Shown in pieces: positions 15,001-27,800 of a stretch of 64,000 bases of DNA. Made by a program: the position numbers and the translations under genes. Origin of the DNA: Serilophus lunatus (taxonomy: Eukaryota; Chordata; Aves; Passeriformes; Eurylaimidae). The stretch covers positions 155,781-219,780 of the forward strand of contig VXBA01003287.1 of assembly GCA_013399895.1 (NCBI GenBank), given 5' to 3'. Position 1 is the stretch's first letter. Each line of letters begins with the position of its first letter. The notes beneath the pieces were generated by a model, which was given only the letters and a program-made list of their open reading frames with translations, had not been told where the DNA came from and ran no database searches.

Positions 15001-18000
15001 TATCAGCTATTTGGGACACATACATTTAGCAACACTCCTATGTTAATATGGTTCTCCTGAGATCACAGCTGGGACACAGAGTTTCTGAAGCTGCTTATGA
15101 TTAGATTAAGACTGTTCTCTTTCCAGCTTTTAGTTATGTCACTGTAGAATCATGAAGCCTGGTTTTGAAACTTGTTCCTGCTTAAATTCTGGAGACATCT
15201 CAGGGAGTTTATGGTTACTTTTGTGGGGTTTTTTGCTGGATTTAGTTTGTTTATAAATATTTCTTTTTAATTAGTCCCACTGTCATTGAAAAAAATTTTA
15301 TTGTAAAGACCTTTAAATCACTGTTATTACTGAAGGAAACATTATGTTCACATCCACCTTCTCTTGTTCTTTTACTGTGAAAAAGGAAAGTATACTCATC
15401 ACTGCATTCATACTAAAGGATACTGTTTGCTTAAATCTGCCATCCAAATTTCTTGCACAACAGCTACATAACCTGCTTCAGATGAAATCTTCTCTGCTAC
15501 TGTAAATTGACTAAGTACTGCATATGCCCTGAATCCACTTCTTTTAACTGATAAAAAAGGTAAGGCACACCAGACGACATCTTTACCACCAAATGCCAAA
15601 ACGTGCTGCTGAGGAAGTCTACAGTGGGGAACTCTAATTTCTTGCACTAAGATTGCCAGATTTCTAACAGGATGCCCAGTGCCTGAAAGTGGGTTCCTAG
15701 GCCAGTGCACATACAGATCCCGATCTGATCTCAGATTCCTTTCATAGGAGACAGTCTTCCATGAGTTTTGGTTCTTGACTTGCTATGTCTAGGTTTGACA
15801 CTCTGTCCAACATGTATAGTTGTATATGTATGCAGTCTTTCAAACTTACGATTCTCTGCTGCTGTAAGTGGTACACTACTTCCATATGACAGGAGGCTGC
15901 TCTAGTATTCTTGGATTCTTTTTGCAGTATTCATCATGCCTGCCTAAAAACGGTAAAAGCCCATGTCTTATGACTGGTGTAGTGGAACCTGTTTTCTGTC
16001 TCCCCGTTAGAGAGGGTACACCTAAACATCTGCAAAGGTGTACACATGTGTACTGAATGAAGTGCTTTCACATGGGTTTCATCTGTGTATCCTGGCAGAG
16101 AACAAATCAGGTATAAGACTATCAGGAATTTCTCTATTACTTAGCGAAATGGTATTTTTTATTTAGTAAAGAAAAAATCTTGAATTAATATTGCTTAAAT
16201 GCATTTATTACTTGCAAGGATTTTTTTATGTGAAACTTTTAGCTTCATTCTATTTAGTGCTGCCTTTGCTAAGATTCTCCAAAAGTTAGGTGATCCATAT
16301 TCTTCCTATTTTTCTAGAAAAATTTGGAGAAACGCAGCAATGGTTTGATGCTTGTCATATTGTGAAAGAATAGCAGAATACCACATGTTAAATACAAAGG
16401 AAATTAACTACATATCCATAACATCTATTTCACTACCTTTCCAAATACATAGGTGTGTTGGAAGAAAAAGCAATTCAGATATTTCTGTAGTGTCCCTGAC
16501 TTCCAAGGTTGAGAGTGTGGGGGATATCAGTGATGTCATCAACCTTCAACAAAAATACAAAAGAATATTTACCAAAATACATAAATAATGAGGCAATAGT
16601 GGTGGGAGTTTTTTTGTTTCCATTCTCCCTTCTCTATAAATTTTAGAGTGGTTAAACTATCTGTGGTTTAACAACCAGACATTCATTTATTAATTATATT
16701 GCACAAGTGTTATGGTCATATCGTCTCTCCCTGAAATTCATCCCAGTGGGAGGGAGAGAGATACTGAAAGGGAGTCAATGAAGCAAATGAATGTGATAGT
16801 AAAACCAGCTGTTTGGGGTGTAGTGCTCTTTCCATGGAGAGCAGACTGACATCCTGCACCCATATGGTACATACCAGATGAATGGTCCCCAGCTGTTGCA
16901 CTTAGATTCATAAACAACAGAAGAAAGGCTGAGCTGCTATCCAGCTCTTCTTTTCTTTCCCTTTTTATCATCCAGCTGTGAGTATTCATGCAGACAGTTT
17001 TATTGATGTAAATTAGTACTGTTTTTGCAGGATAGAACTCTTAGCATGTAACAGCCTCCTTATGGGTAACACTTTGCAGTTAGGGAATGTGATTAAATTC
17101 GTTTCTGTCTTTCTCCTTTTTTTTCTTCCCCCTTGTCTCATGTATAAGAGCTATATTCAAAACAAAACAAAAAACAGCTATGAAATAATTGCTGAAAACT
17201 TGCTTACTCTTAAGGTTTGGTATAGTCATTGCAAGAAGGTATGTGTAATGTACATATGGCTTTAACTTTTAATAGTGTGCATATATTTTGAAATTATTCT
17301 ATGATGTTGGTATTTCCTATGCAACAGATTGCCACATATGGTCCATACTATGGCATGGGGCACTATGCTGGGGGCTTATTGACACCCAGATATTACAGCT
17401 GTCAGCTGATACTTCAAGGAATAATAATAAAAAAGATACTCATCATCCTATCCATTCTTATATTTACAGGCATTAGAAGCAAGCATATAGTAATGAGCAT
17501 TAAACCACTAAAATAGTGTAGTATCTCTTTCTCTACACAATCAATGCAGTGCAAAAATTACTGTTAAAAAGTAACAAAAATTTAATCCAAGGTAAAACAA
17601 GTTTTTAGGCCCACAGATGAGCTTTGTAGGTGTTGAATTGGTTAATGATTTTTATTGGCTTTCCATTCCTCTTCTTCTTCTATATAGCTTTTATTTTTAT
17701 TTTTTTCTGTCTTCAGTAACAGTGAGCACTTTCTCAGCTGGCTTTTTCCTGGCTTGGGCTCTAAGGAGGGACCTTGACATAGCAGACAGAGCTGACACCT
17801 GCTCCTGGCAACTCAGATGGCAGTCACAGCCTTTCATATAGGATTCAAGACACATAATGAAAGCTCCGTATCTGTAGTGGATTAAAAGACAAATACTGAC
17901 TACATAACAATGCTACCTGTTCACATGATCCTTATGTTGCAGCATTTTTCTGGATTGTGTTTCCTAAAATCCTAACTACTGAATGCCTGTGATGGAATGA

Positions 18001-18307
18001 AAATTTTAACTTAGAATATAATTTTCTAAACCCTCTATATCTTCTCTCCAACCTTCTAAAATTCACTTCTAGATCTGAAACTCTGTAGAGTGTTAAAAGA
18101 AAAATAAATTTAAGAGCAATTTTTACAAAACCCTGCATTAGCTGATAGCCAAATCTTAACGTTATTGAAGTTCACATCTTTAGATTGTTCTCATAAATAT
18201 TTTTATAACAGTGATCTTAGATTTTAAATGTATTATAGTACTTAAAATATATATTTGCAAAGAATCACATCAGAGAAACTCTTTGATCTCTAGAATTTAC
18301 AAACTAT

Positions 18308-18333
18308 GCACCTGCTCTTTACAGAGCAGGTGC
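18308..18333. repeat. Perfect 11-bp inverted repeat, 4-nt loop
   Basis: GCACCTGCTCT and AGAGCAGGTGC are exact reverse complements separated by TTAC. It would fold into a stable small hairpin. There is no T tract or promoter context that would suggest an RNA gene. A single such hairpin in 64 kb is not far from chance. Confidence 0.8.
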
Positions 18334-19608
18334 TGGAAGTAATAATAAACTGGAAAACCTTAGGATTAGTTTTGTTTCTACATCCTTTCTTTGAGGAAAG
18401 GGGAAGAAGGAATGAAGGTACTTTGCCAAGTTTAGAGCAGTTGCTTGATTTTGAATGTTGAATGCTAAATTGCTGCAGGATTTGTCTTACTTGTTATATC
18501 CTGGAATAATTCTTGAGTATTCAGTAGAATGAAAATGTTCAGTCTTTTGAAAATGTTCCGTCTGTTACTTGAGTATTTGTTAGGATTTTTTGACTTTTCC
18601 TTCCTTTCTCTCTCTTTTCTTTTTGGCAGAATTCATCGTGATAAATTCTTCCCTTCCTTACATCTAAAACCAAAAATATTTTAGAAGTGAACATTGAACT
18701 CTTTTGCCTATGCAGTCTTGCGAAACTGCTAACCATTTCACCATTTCCTTTCAGTTCTTTACTGGTGTCCAGCAAGTCTGTAATCCAGTCAAAACCTAAA
18801 AATTACTGTGAAATGGGTTGTCAGTATCTGGAAAAGGAAAGAAATCAGCAACCACTCCTTTAACAGCCCTGTAGGCTTCAGAGCTAGTCTCTGCTGTTTC
18901 CCCAAACACTAGTCAAGTACAAAGCTAGGAAAGATTAAAAGACTGAAAAGCTATGAGACCTAGAAAGAATACACAATTTTTTAAATTTTTATTCCTTTCT
19001 TTCTTTTAATTGCTTTCTTTCTCTCTATCTGTCCCTTTTTCTAAATACTACTGTGATCAGAAACTTTGGTTAATAGTCCTTCAAAAATATTTTATTTCTA
19101 AGTTTGAGTGAAGATTTAATAAAGTGGTGGTGATTTTTAGTTTTATGAATTCACCTCATTAGCACCATGTAAAGCTGCGACATCTGCTAGAAACCAGCAT
19201 TCTAATTCAAATGATAAACATTTTTTGTTCTGTAAGCAATATTGAAAATTAAATGTGGCTGAAACAAATGGTAATAAAATTCTTTTTTCACAAGGTCATA
19301 TCAGCATGAATATGTTCTGTCATTTATAAAAAATAAAGGGATTTGTTTTATTAAAGAGTTGCTTATTCACACACACTATGCAGCTGCTAATATCAGTTTG
19401 TCATTGTGATCTTGTTTTGCTCACTATGTGGCAGCTGGACATTTGCTCTCCATGGGCTTTGCAGAGGTCAAAAAAAGATTTTCTTGTAATCCAAAATGCT
19501 CTTTTTTTCCTTAAAAATAGCTTGACATATAATCTAATTTCCCAACACAAGACAATTGTATATAGAAATGTATTTTAGTTATGTTTTCTGATGAGATTTT
19601 TATGTATG

Positions 19609-19627
19609 TATATATATATATATATAT
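19609..19627. repeat. TA microsatellite
   Basis: A short run of TA units preceded by TATG units. Simple sequence only. Confidence 0.75.
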
Positions 19628-22600
19628 GAAACTTTATGCATACTGCTAAAGATGGAGATAATTATTCATTTTCAGTTCTTATGTTCTCTTAAAAATGTGT
19701 TTCACATATCACACACCATTTTAGAGTTTGGGTTCTATTTTAATGACTTATTAAATGGTATAATGAATCAGTGGGATCAATAATTACATAGCTAAGATTT
19801 TTGTACCTGGCACTTCCTTTAAAATTCAAACTAGTATTGACTGAAACTTTCAAAAAATTAAAACATTTCTATTTGTTTCAGGAAAGATCTACTATGGTGG
19901 AATGACTATGTGTAATATCAGCTCCTTTCAAAACTGGGGAAGTAACAATGTGGTGAGAGATTTATACATACAGAGTGGGAAGTAACGTGGAAATAATTCT
20001 GTTATCCCGATTTCTTTAGAAAGACTCTGTGAATTTGTGTGTGTATGTATATGTAAAGTAAACACTATTACTTATACAGGTTACTTGCAAATGAGAGAGA
20101 CTTTGGAGTTTTGTTTCCTCTCATTTAGGAATATCAGAGTTTGATGTTTTTCTTCTTTGGTTTGCCTTCAGTGCAAGAAGAAATGGAGTGAGATGTGTAA
20201 TAGTTTTGTTTTCTCCAGACAGAAGAAAAAAAGGTAATCTGAAGGTTCTCATTTGAGAGTAGTCTATAATTTCAGTGGAAAAAAGTGTGAATTTCTGATT
20301 CAGTTATTAAGCAAAGATTGTTTTCTTCAGAGTGGTTCAGAAGCTGGAGTCAGTTGTTTATATGAAAATAAAGGTTACACTTCTTCGAAAACCTCACAAG
20401 TATTTTTAAGTCTGTATGACTTATTTTGAGATGAATTCTGGTATAGACTAGTTAGAATTTTTACAGCATTAAAGCAACACAGAGAAAAGAAGAAGCTTTT
20501 CTCCTGTATAATCCTAGATCATCTTCTCTGTTATCTTGACCTTTGTTCATTTAGCCTGTCAGGACCCAAACTCTTACACGCTGTAACAGTTTGCACCATT
20601 TTCCATCTCTTCTCTTTTGAGGTTTTTGTTTTGTTTTTTGACTGAGTTAGAATCCAATTCTAAGTCCTGAAGAAAGTCTTAAACTGTTATATTTAAAGTC
20701 TTATAAGGAATACCTCCTCAAGGAATTAAACTCATATGTTTCAGTAAAACATTGTTGCCTGAGACATTCATCATTTCCTAAAATTTTTATCTTTGTCCTC
20801 CTTTTAACTTCTAGTGAAAGAATTAATATGGTGACCTAATGACTTAGTTTTTTAATAAACATTTGGATACATTGACATAAAACAGCAAGACAGGCTCACA
20901 GCCAATAAAAAGTTTTTTGAAATAAAGTTCATATATTAAAAGCAGCTGATTTTCCAAGATGTATTTCTTTCTAATTATCCTTGTTACTGAAAATCTGGGG
21001 AATAAAATAATAGAGATTCTATTTTAGATAGCAAAATTAAAATAGACCTAAAATAATAATGTCCTTTAACTTCCAAGAGGAGAGAGGAAAAAATTGATTT
21101 GTTAAATTTAATTCGTGTTTTAAAAAATCATTAAACAATTCAAGTTTACGTGCCTTCCAGCTTTATCAATGTGAGAAAATCAGCCTATAGTGTCATGATT
21201 GCTATTTTTACTTTTAAAGAAATAATCTACTTTTCTACTTAAGACACAAATTTTGCTTGAGGACAAAAATAACTTGTTCCAAGTTGACATTTATTCCCAA
21301 TATGTGACTATAATGAAGTAAGGCACATAGCAATACATAACTTGGGTCAACATTTATAGATACTTTTAAACAATAAAAATATCTTATATTTCCATTATCC
21401 ACATTTTTTTTATTTTTATATGTGTTATTCATTTTTTGTTCAATAAGGCAATGGAAGCAACAAGTTTCTGTGTTGAACACCACTTCATCTGGAATTCTTA
21501 GTGTCCAATTTTTTAAACATTGTGTTAAATTGTAACAGATGGCTCGAAAAATACTTGAAGAACATGTATTTAGAGTAAAACTGTTCTTCAAAGAATATAC
21601 AAATACTATATTTTTTGACAAATGAATTTACTATTTTAAAAATATGTACATACTAACATTCATGACAATGATAAATCAAGTTTACATAAGAGTTTTAGTG
21701 TAGCTGTAGAAGATCAGTCATGTTTATCAATATTGTGCTAATAGCATTCCTTAGTATTCCAGCTCTTTTATGTTTCTGTCTTAAGTCATTATTCTTGTAA
21801 ACTTCTCACTCATACTGTTTTTAATTCATGAGTGAAGATTAGCAATGAACCAGACTGAAATACATTCAGATTTTGTCTCTCTTTTTCTGATTTTTTTTTT
21901 TTTTTAAATAGCTGTTAGGTTTTAGTTCCTCTTCATACCCTGTTGAACTGCAAAGTTTTGAGATCACTTTTCTGGTTTCTTTTCAATCAAGAAACAGCTT
22001 AACTTCTCCTACTGTTTATTAAACACTACTATATTTTGAAATGAGGTATCTCACATTATGTATATTTATATATTATATTTTGACTTTGGAGTCAAGAAGT
22101 CTCCCAGTAAAATGTCATAGGTCTGTGTGCTCTAGAAAAATCTGATACATGCTTAATCCTGTGTCCACAATGATGTTGTTAGTGACACAATAGTGTACAC
22201 GCACATTTTAAAAGTTTGTGATACTGAAATAGAAATAGAATGCTAAAAAAATGATCCTACTTTATTTTTCTGCTTGCTTGTTGATAGTCTCACATTACCT
22301 GGACAGACTGAAAAACCCACTAAGTTATTTTCCTTCTTTATTTCTTGATGCATCTAATTAATCTCAAATTATTTATCAATGAAAACCATAATTTTAAATC
22401 AGTCTTCTAACAGGTCTGCAAAAAAAACTTCCATAGGTGTATACAGCCTTCCTTGAATTTAATCGGCTGATGTTAAAAAAAAGTCACTATCAAAGGCAAT
22501 GTACCCATAACAACAAGGGATTTCAATAGAATGTTGTGTCTTCCGTATCTGATTCAGTAAAGTTCATTATATAGTATTACAGTTCCTAAATCTTTTAACT

Positions 22601-23922
22601 AGATTCATTATAACTTGGATAATTTCCAGTATCACTGAAATAGAGTGAAGGGTAGTCAGTAAGTACTCAGTACCAATCTTAGAAAATGTTCTCAGGAAGT
22701 GACTATTAATAATATTTTTATGTTACACCCTTAGCTATTAATATGTGGTACCGAATGACTTCCTATGAATTAAAAATGCTTGTTACCTGGCTCCTACTGC
22801 AATTATCTTGCAACTTACATGAGACAAATTCCCCCTTTCTTGCGAAATGAACTATAATTTGTGGGACCATTAATACATATTAAAAAACATGTGAAATTCA
22901 CTGTTTTCAGAAGTATTTCTTTATTAAAGAAAAATGATTTTGTAAATAACTTTTAAAATCTGGTTAAAATCTGGCAGTCATGACAAACAGATGGAAATAA
23001 AAATGTTTCTTATAAGCATGTCTTCTCAGCACAATTAAAGCAAGACACAAAACATTGTAAACAATTCTTTATCTGCCAAAACATGAGTTCAGAGCAACTC
23101 TCTTCTCTTATAACAGATGACACCACGACTAACAACAACAGCAGTAAAAATTTGCTCTTGATATTTGCTTTGCTTGTGAGAAATGCCATCAACTACAACC
23201 AAGAAAAAAATTTTAAAAAACCTAAAGAAAATCAAACAATAACCAACAGAACAGAGAACAACAAACAGCTTTTGGTATTTAGCTGAGAAGTAAATAATTT
23301 TAAACAGCTTGGGTTTAAAATGCATTTAAAATATTCATTAGTGATTCTATATTTGACTAAAACGTAAGGACTCTTTTCATTTTAGAACAAAAACACTTAA
23401 TATGCCCTGAAATTATACTTAATGGGATATTTGATACCAGAAGGTAAAAATAGGAAAAAAACACTTTAAAAGCACAGCAATGTAAAGCATCATGTATCTT
23501 TCCAGGTGGGTAAGTTTGTCCCTAGCAATACTGGTACAGGGTGGGAAATTCAAGCAAATATGCTTTGATTTCAACTAGCACTGATGTTCCTATTGTACAC
23601 TCGCTTTAGCAGGAGGTCAGTATAGAAACAACCCAAGGCACTCATACAAGAGGCATATGGGCCAGTTCAAATTATTAGTGTACTTTCTGCAGCAGCTGCA
23701 CTGTATCACTGAATAGATTAATCAGAACGAGAAAGAGATGGTGGCCACAGAAAGAAGGGAAAGAAACAAACAAGAAGTGGCACATGCCCATGAGCAGCTA
23801 TAGAACACTGCTTATTTTCTCAGGTTACAAAACTTGTGGAAAACAGCACTACAAGGCTGCTTGAACTTATTCTTCATGTGTAAGAGAGGTCTGAATGCTT
23901 TCATCCAGAAAGTGTGAAAACG

Positions 23923-23945
23923 ATTTGATTTGATTTGATTTGATA
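23923..23945. repeat. GATTT pentanucleotide repeat
   Basis: Four full GATTT units plus a partial unit in tandem. A short microsatellite with no associated transposon visible. Confidence 0.85.
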
Positions 23946-24490
23946 GTTACGCAGACTGCTACTTCAAAGAACACATGAGCATATTCTATGAAGGTGTAAT
24001 TACTAAATAACTAAGAAATTTGTGTATTTCTTTGTAGTTTCAACTATTCATAGTATGATAACAAATAATATTAGTATATGGACAATGGCCATTTAATATT
24101 AGAATAGGGTTCAAACATTTTTAAACTTATTAATATAAACACTAATCTCTGCTGCTAAATGGAGCACAAACTCTCAGTAATGCTTTATGCAAGACAAAAA
24201 TCATAGTAAGAAGTCAATAAATACTTCTATCTGAAAATTATTTATTATTCCTTATGCTTTGTTTTTACTGCCAGCTTTCAAAATCTGCAGTTACAAATAG
24301 CGATCAGTTGCCCATGGTAGGGAAATCTTTCTTGTCAATGATTTTCAAATTCTTTTTAATAGCACACTTCTGCACTGCTATATTTTCAAATAACTGCTAT
24401 TTCAGCTGCATGAATATAGGCACATTCATGGCTAAAAAAATGCCAAACCAAACAACTCCCCCCCCACAAAAACCCACTCAAAAATGTTAG

Positions 24491-24828
24491 AACTCAGAAT
24501 CACACAATATGCTGAGTTGGAAGGGACCCACAAAGATTATCCAGTCCAACCCTTAGTCCTGTACTGGATTAACCCCAAGGCTCACACCATGTGTCTGACA
24601 GCATTGTGCAAACACTTTTTGAAATCTGTCAGGCTTGGTGCTGTGACCACTTCCCTGGGGAGCCTGCTCCAGTGCCCAATCACCCTCTGGGTGAAGGACT
24701 TTTTTCTAATATCCAACTTAAACTCCCCTGGCACAACTTTAGGCCATTCCCTTGGGTCCTGTCACTGGTCACCACAGAGAAGAAATCAGTGACTGCTCCT
24801 CCTCTTCCCCTCATGAGGAAGTTGTAGA
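24491..24828 (-). mobile_element. CR1 LINE 3' end, reverse strand
   Basis: It begins on the forward strand with the reversed CR1 tail ('CAGAATCACACAATATG...TTGGAAGGGACC'), then 'CCAGTCCAACCCTTAGTCC' and 'GGGTGAAGGACTTTTTTCTAATATCCAACTTAAACTCCCC'-type sequence typical of the CR1 3' UTR and the last codons of ORF2. It is 5'-truncated and non-coding. It is close in sequence to the first half of the copy starting at 34634, so both belong to one CR1 subfamily. Confidence 0.93.
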
Positions 24829-27800
24829 CTGCAATATTTTGTTTTGGCATATAGAAAGAATGTGAAAGAACTGCTGAAATGGTGTATAAAGTGTCTAGTC
24901 TCCTCAAGTACCTCAAGTGCACCTACAAAAGACACAGTGCAATCTCAGAGAAATGTGTGATTCCATGTCCTAACAGATCAGCTAACTAAATAAAGTATTT
25001 TCATGTCTTTGCTTATGGATTCTATTTGATGTACATGAGAAATCATATCAAAGAATGCATATCAAAGTAAATGCATTTCAAAGTAAAACAAAATAACTTG
25101 TGAATCTTCTCATCAAATGTAAATTCTATAATGCATTAAAGGAAAGAAAATTTGCATAAATTTTTTACAGGCAAAGTGGGATGGAACACGATTACAAAAG
25201 GTTCTATTACCTTTCCGTGTAATATAAGGCAATACAGTTTTCACTGCAGATTTGAGTGAATTCCTGTCCCTTTTACAACAGCAGAGTTGTGAAACAGCCA
25301 AAGGCACAGCTGCTAGATCCATAGGAAGATGTCCAGATTTTACCCTCCATGCTGCATCTACAGATTTGGTGCCTGCAGCACACTTTCTGTTGTGATTTAT
25401 CTGTGGACAAGGCTGGAACACTTATGGGGCCCAAGGGAATTGCTGACTTGTTCTGCAAGCTCTTATCTGCTTTTGCAAATGCTTCTGAGCTATTGTCTTT
25501 ATATTTAAAATTGTCTCTCTTTGAAGAGAAACTGCCTTTTGCTATGCCAGCTTGTCCACAGCAGGCTTGAGAACTACCATGAACTATTAACTGCCCAAGT
25601 GTACACACAGAGGATTAGTCTGGATTGCTAAATAAGATAGATCAGGGCCCACATTCTGGTTCCAAAGCCAAGAAGCAAAGCTTGAGTTGAGTGCACGCAT
25701 CTAAATTTTTATTTTCTTGTCTGCAGTTAGATCTCCAAAAACTGGACAGTCACTCTGGAATCTTCTCTACTGGAATAGTTCCTGGGGTGTGCTATCCCCC
25801 AAATTATGCCTTGGAAAGCACAAGCTGGCTTCAGCCAAAATATTGCCAGGGACCATCCTAATGACAGAGCAGTCTAGGCAGGAAATGGAGAGAATTCTCT
25901 GTGTTATCACACACGCACACTTTTTTGCCTTTGTGATCGTTGGAAGCTTGTCCTGGCATATGATTCACCCAAGGATGGCCCCTTTTGAAATCAGGACTTG
26001 TGAGAAGGGCAGGACCTGCTTATTTACCCCTCTCTTGCAATGAGTTGGTCTTGTTTGGGCTTTATTCTGAACAATCATCTTGTTAGAAATGAAAGTAATT
26101 TGTGCCTACCGAAATATAAATATATAATGAAAAAGAATAAACTCTTTTCCAGTGGTAAAGAAGATTGACATGCAATTCTAAACCTTATACTTCTGTTCTA
26201 GAAGACATGATCTAGTTCATGTCAGGAATATTTTCCCAGGTAAGACCAGTCAAATAGGCCTCTGTTCTATTTCTTTAGCAGATCTGTATATTTGTAGATC
26301 AGTTCATTAACATCAATAGGACGGTTCACATTTTCAAGGTTATGAAGACATCTTTTGACAGTTGTCAAGTCATATTTTGGTCACAGGTATTTGCATTACA
26401 GGTTCTTGAGACAGTATGTCTGTATAGTCACTCTATCCAGAAAGAAAAAGGATATTCTTTCATCCATGCTTGCTAATTTGCATTTCATATTTATATTAAT
26501 GTATTTCATATTCTTGTATTTAATATTCAAGATACATGAGCCTTCTCTTCAATTAAGAACATAGGATGTGGTCTGAAAGTCACAGGCAAAACTCACAAAA
26601 TATCAGACCAGCTATAAAGAGAGCACTCTACACATACTTTTGCAAAAATGGGAGAAATCTGTAAATATTTCTGGAAGAGATCAAAACCACAACATATAAC
26701 AGAGAATTTACATGGGATGACATTCTGAGCAGGTCTAATAAATCTGATCTTCCTTCAGCGAGAGACATGCCATTGCCATGAACTGGTTTATAGGCACTTA
26801 TAATGAATAGCCATATATAACAATTGGAATTATTGGTGCTGATTTCATTCAAATGTAAGTAGTGGAAAGCACTGGCTCTTCTTTTCAATCCAGAATCATT
26901 GATTTATGCAGCAGTGAATGGATTTTTACTTTTCTTCTCACTTTGCACATTGAAATCTTCCACCAAAAATTATGTAGTGCAGGTATTTCTTTTCCTCATC
27001 CCAAGAACTGCTTAACAGTTTACAATGTTAAAAATATCTCTAGGCATGCTTTTAGCCCGGTTTCCTGAGAAAACAAGGCTTAGGCAGTCATGCTGTCTGT
27101 GGGTCTGTGTCTCTCTCACTGCTACCCTGGAGTGCCATGGACAGTTTCAAAAAAATTTGACAGACATTGAATTTTCAGAGATATTAAGCTCTTTCAACCA
27201 GCCTGCAGAAAATGTTGCCCTGGAGCCTCATTTAAACTCCAGAGCTGTTTGTTTGTTCCATCAAAGTTGAGTTGTTCTGTTTCGGCTCACCCAGCAGCCA
27301 AGAAACATCAACTAGCTAGGCAGTAAGTTCACAGAGAGCTGCTGGTCTGTTGGCACAACTGCGATTTTCACCAAGCCACAGTGTGTTCTGCTTCTTGCCG
27401 AGTGTCTGGTCAAAAAAAGATAGGCAGAGACCTGACAGGTTGTAGGCAGGCTCATGCAGGAGTGAGGATATGGCTGCATAGGACTGCAAAGCACTGGAAT
27501 CCAACCATTCTATAAAATAAATATTTAAAAAATTAGAAAATAAAACACAAAAGCCTCAACCAAGAACAAAAGTACTATAGTTTTATTCGTGTCTCACAAG
27601 TAAATGGTGAAACAAAACACAAGGTGCAACACTTGCGACCATCCAAATACATGCATAATACCTCTTATGAAGAAAACAACATCTGAAAGCTACAGAACCA
27701 GACAGACACATCCCAAATGCATGTAAGTATGTGTGTGCATATAGATAAATATCCATACCTGCATCTGAATACACTAATCCATGCATCTTCATAAGCTGAT

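Larger units (their letters stand above)
9789..24490. other. AT-rich unique sequence, no gene recognised
   Basis: No exon, RNA gene or recent transposon could be supported. The longest frame is 128 codons (21235-21621, reverse), about what chance gives in this much sequence, and it has no known motif. Small features inside are an A run ending in N at 12000-12015, a TA tract at 19609-19627, a 15-T run at 21891-21905, a perfect short hairpin at 18308-18333 and a TTTGA repeat at 23923-23945. Confidence 0.6.

Noticed and set aside
15408..15710. 100-codon reverse frame with a natural-looking peptide
   Set aside because: I could not recognise the peptide or find exon borders. It would need a database search to be worth a call.
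21235..21621. 128-codon reverse frame in AT-rich DNA
   Set aside because: About one such frame is expected by chance in 64 kb by a rough estimate; no recognisable motif or splice context.
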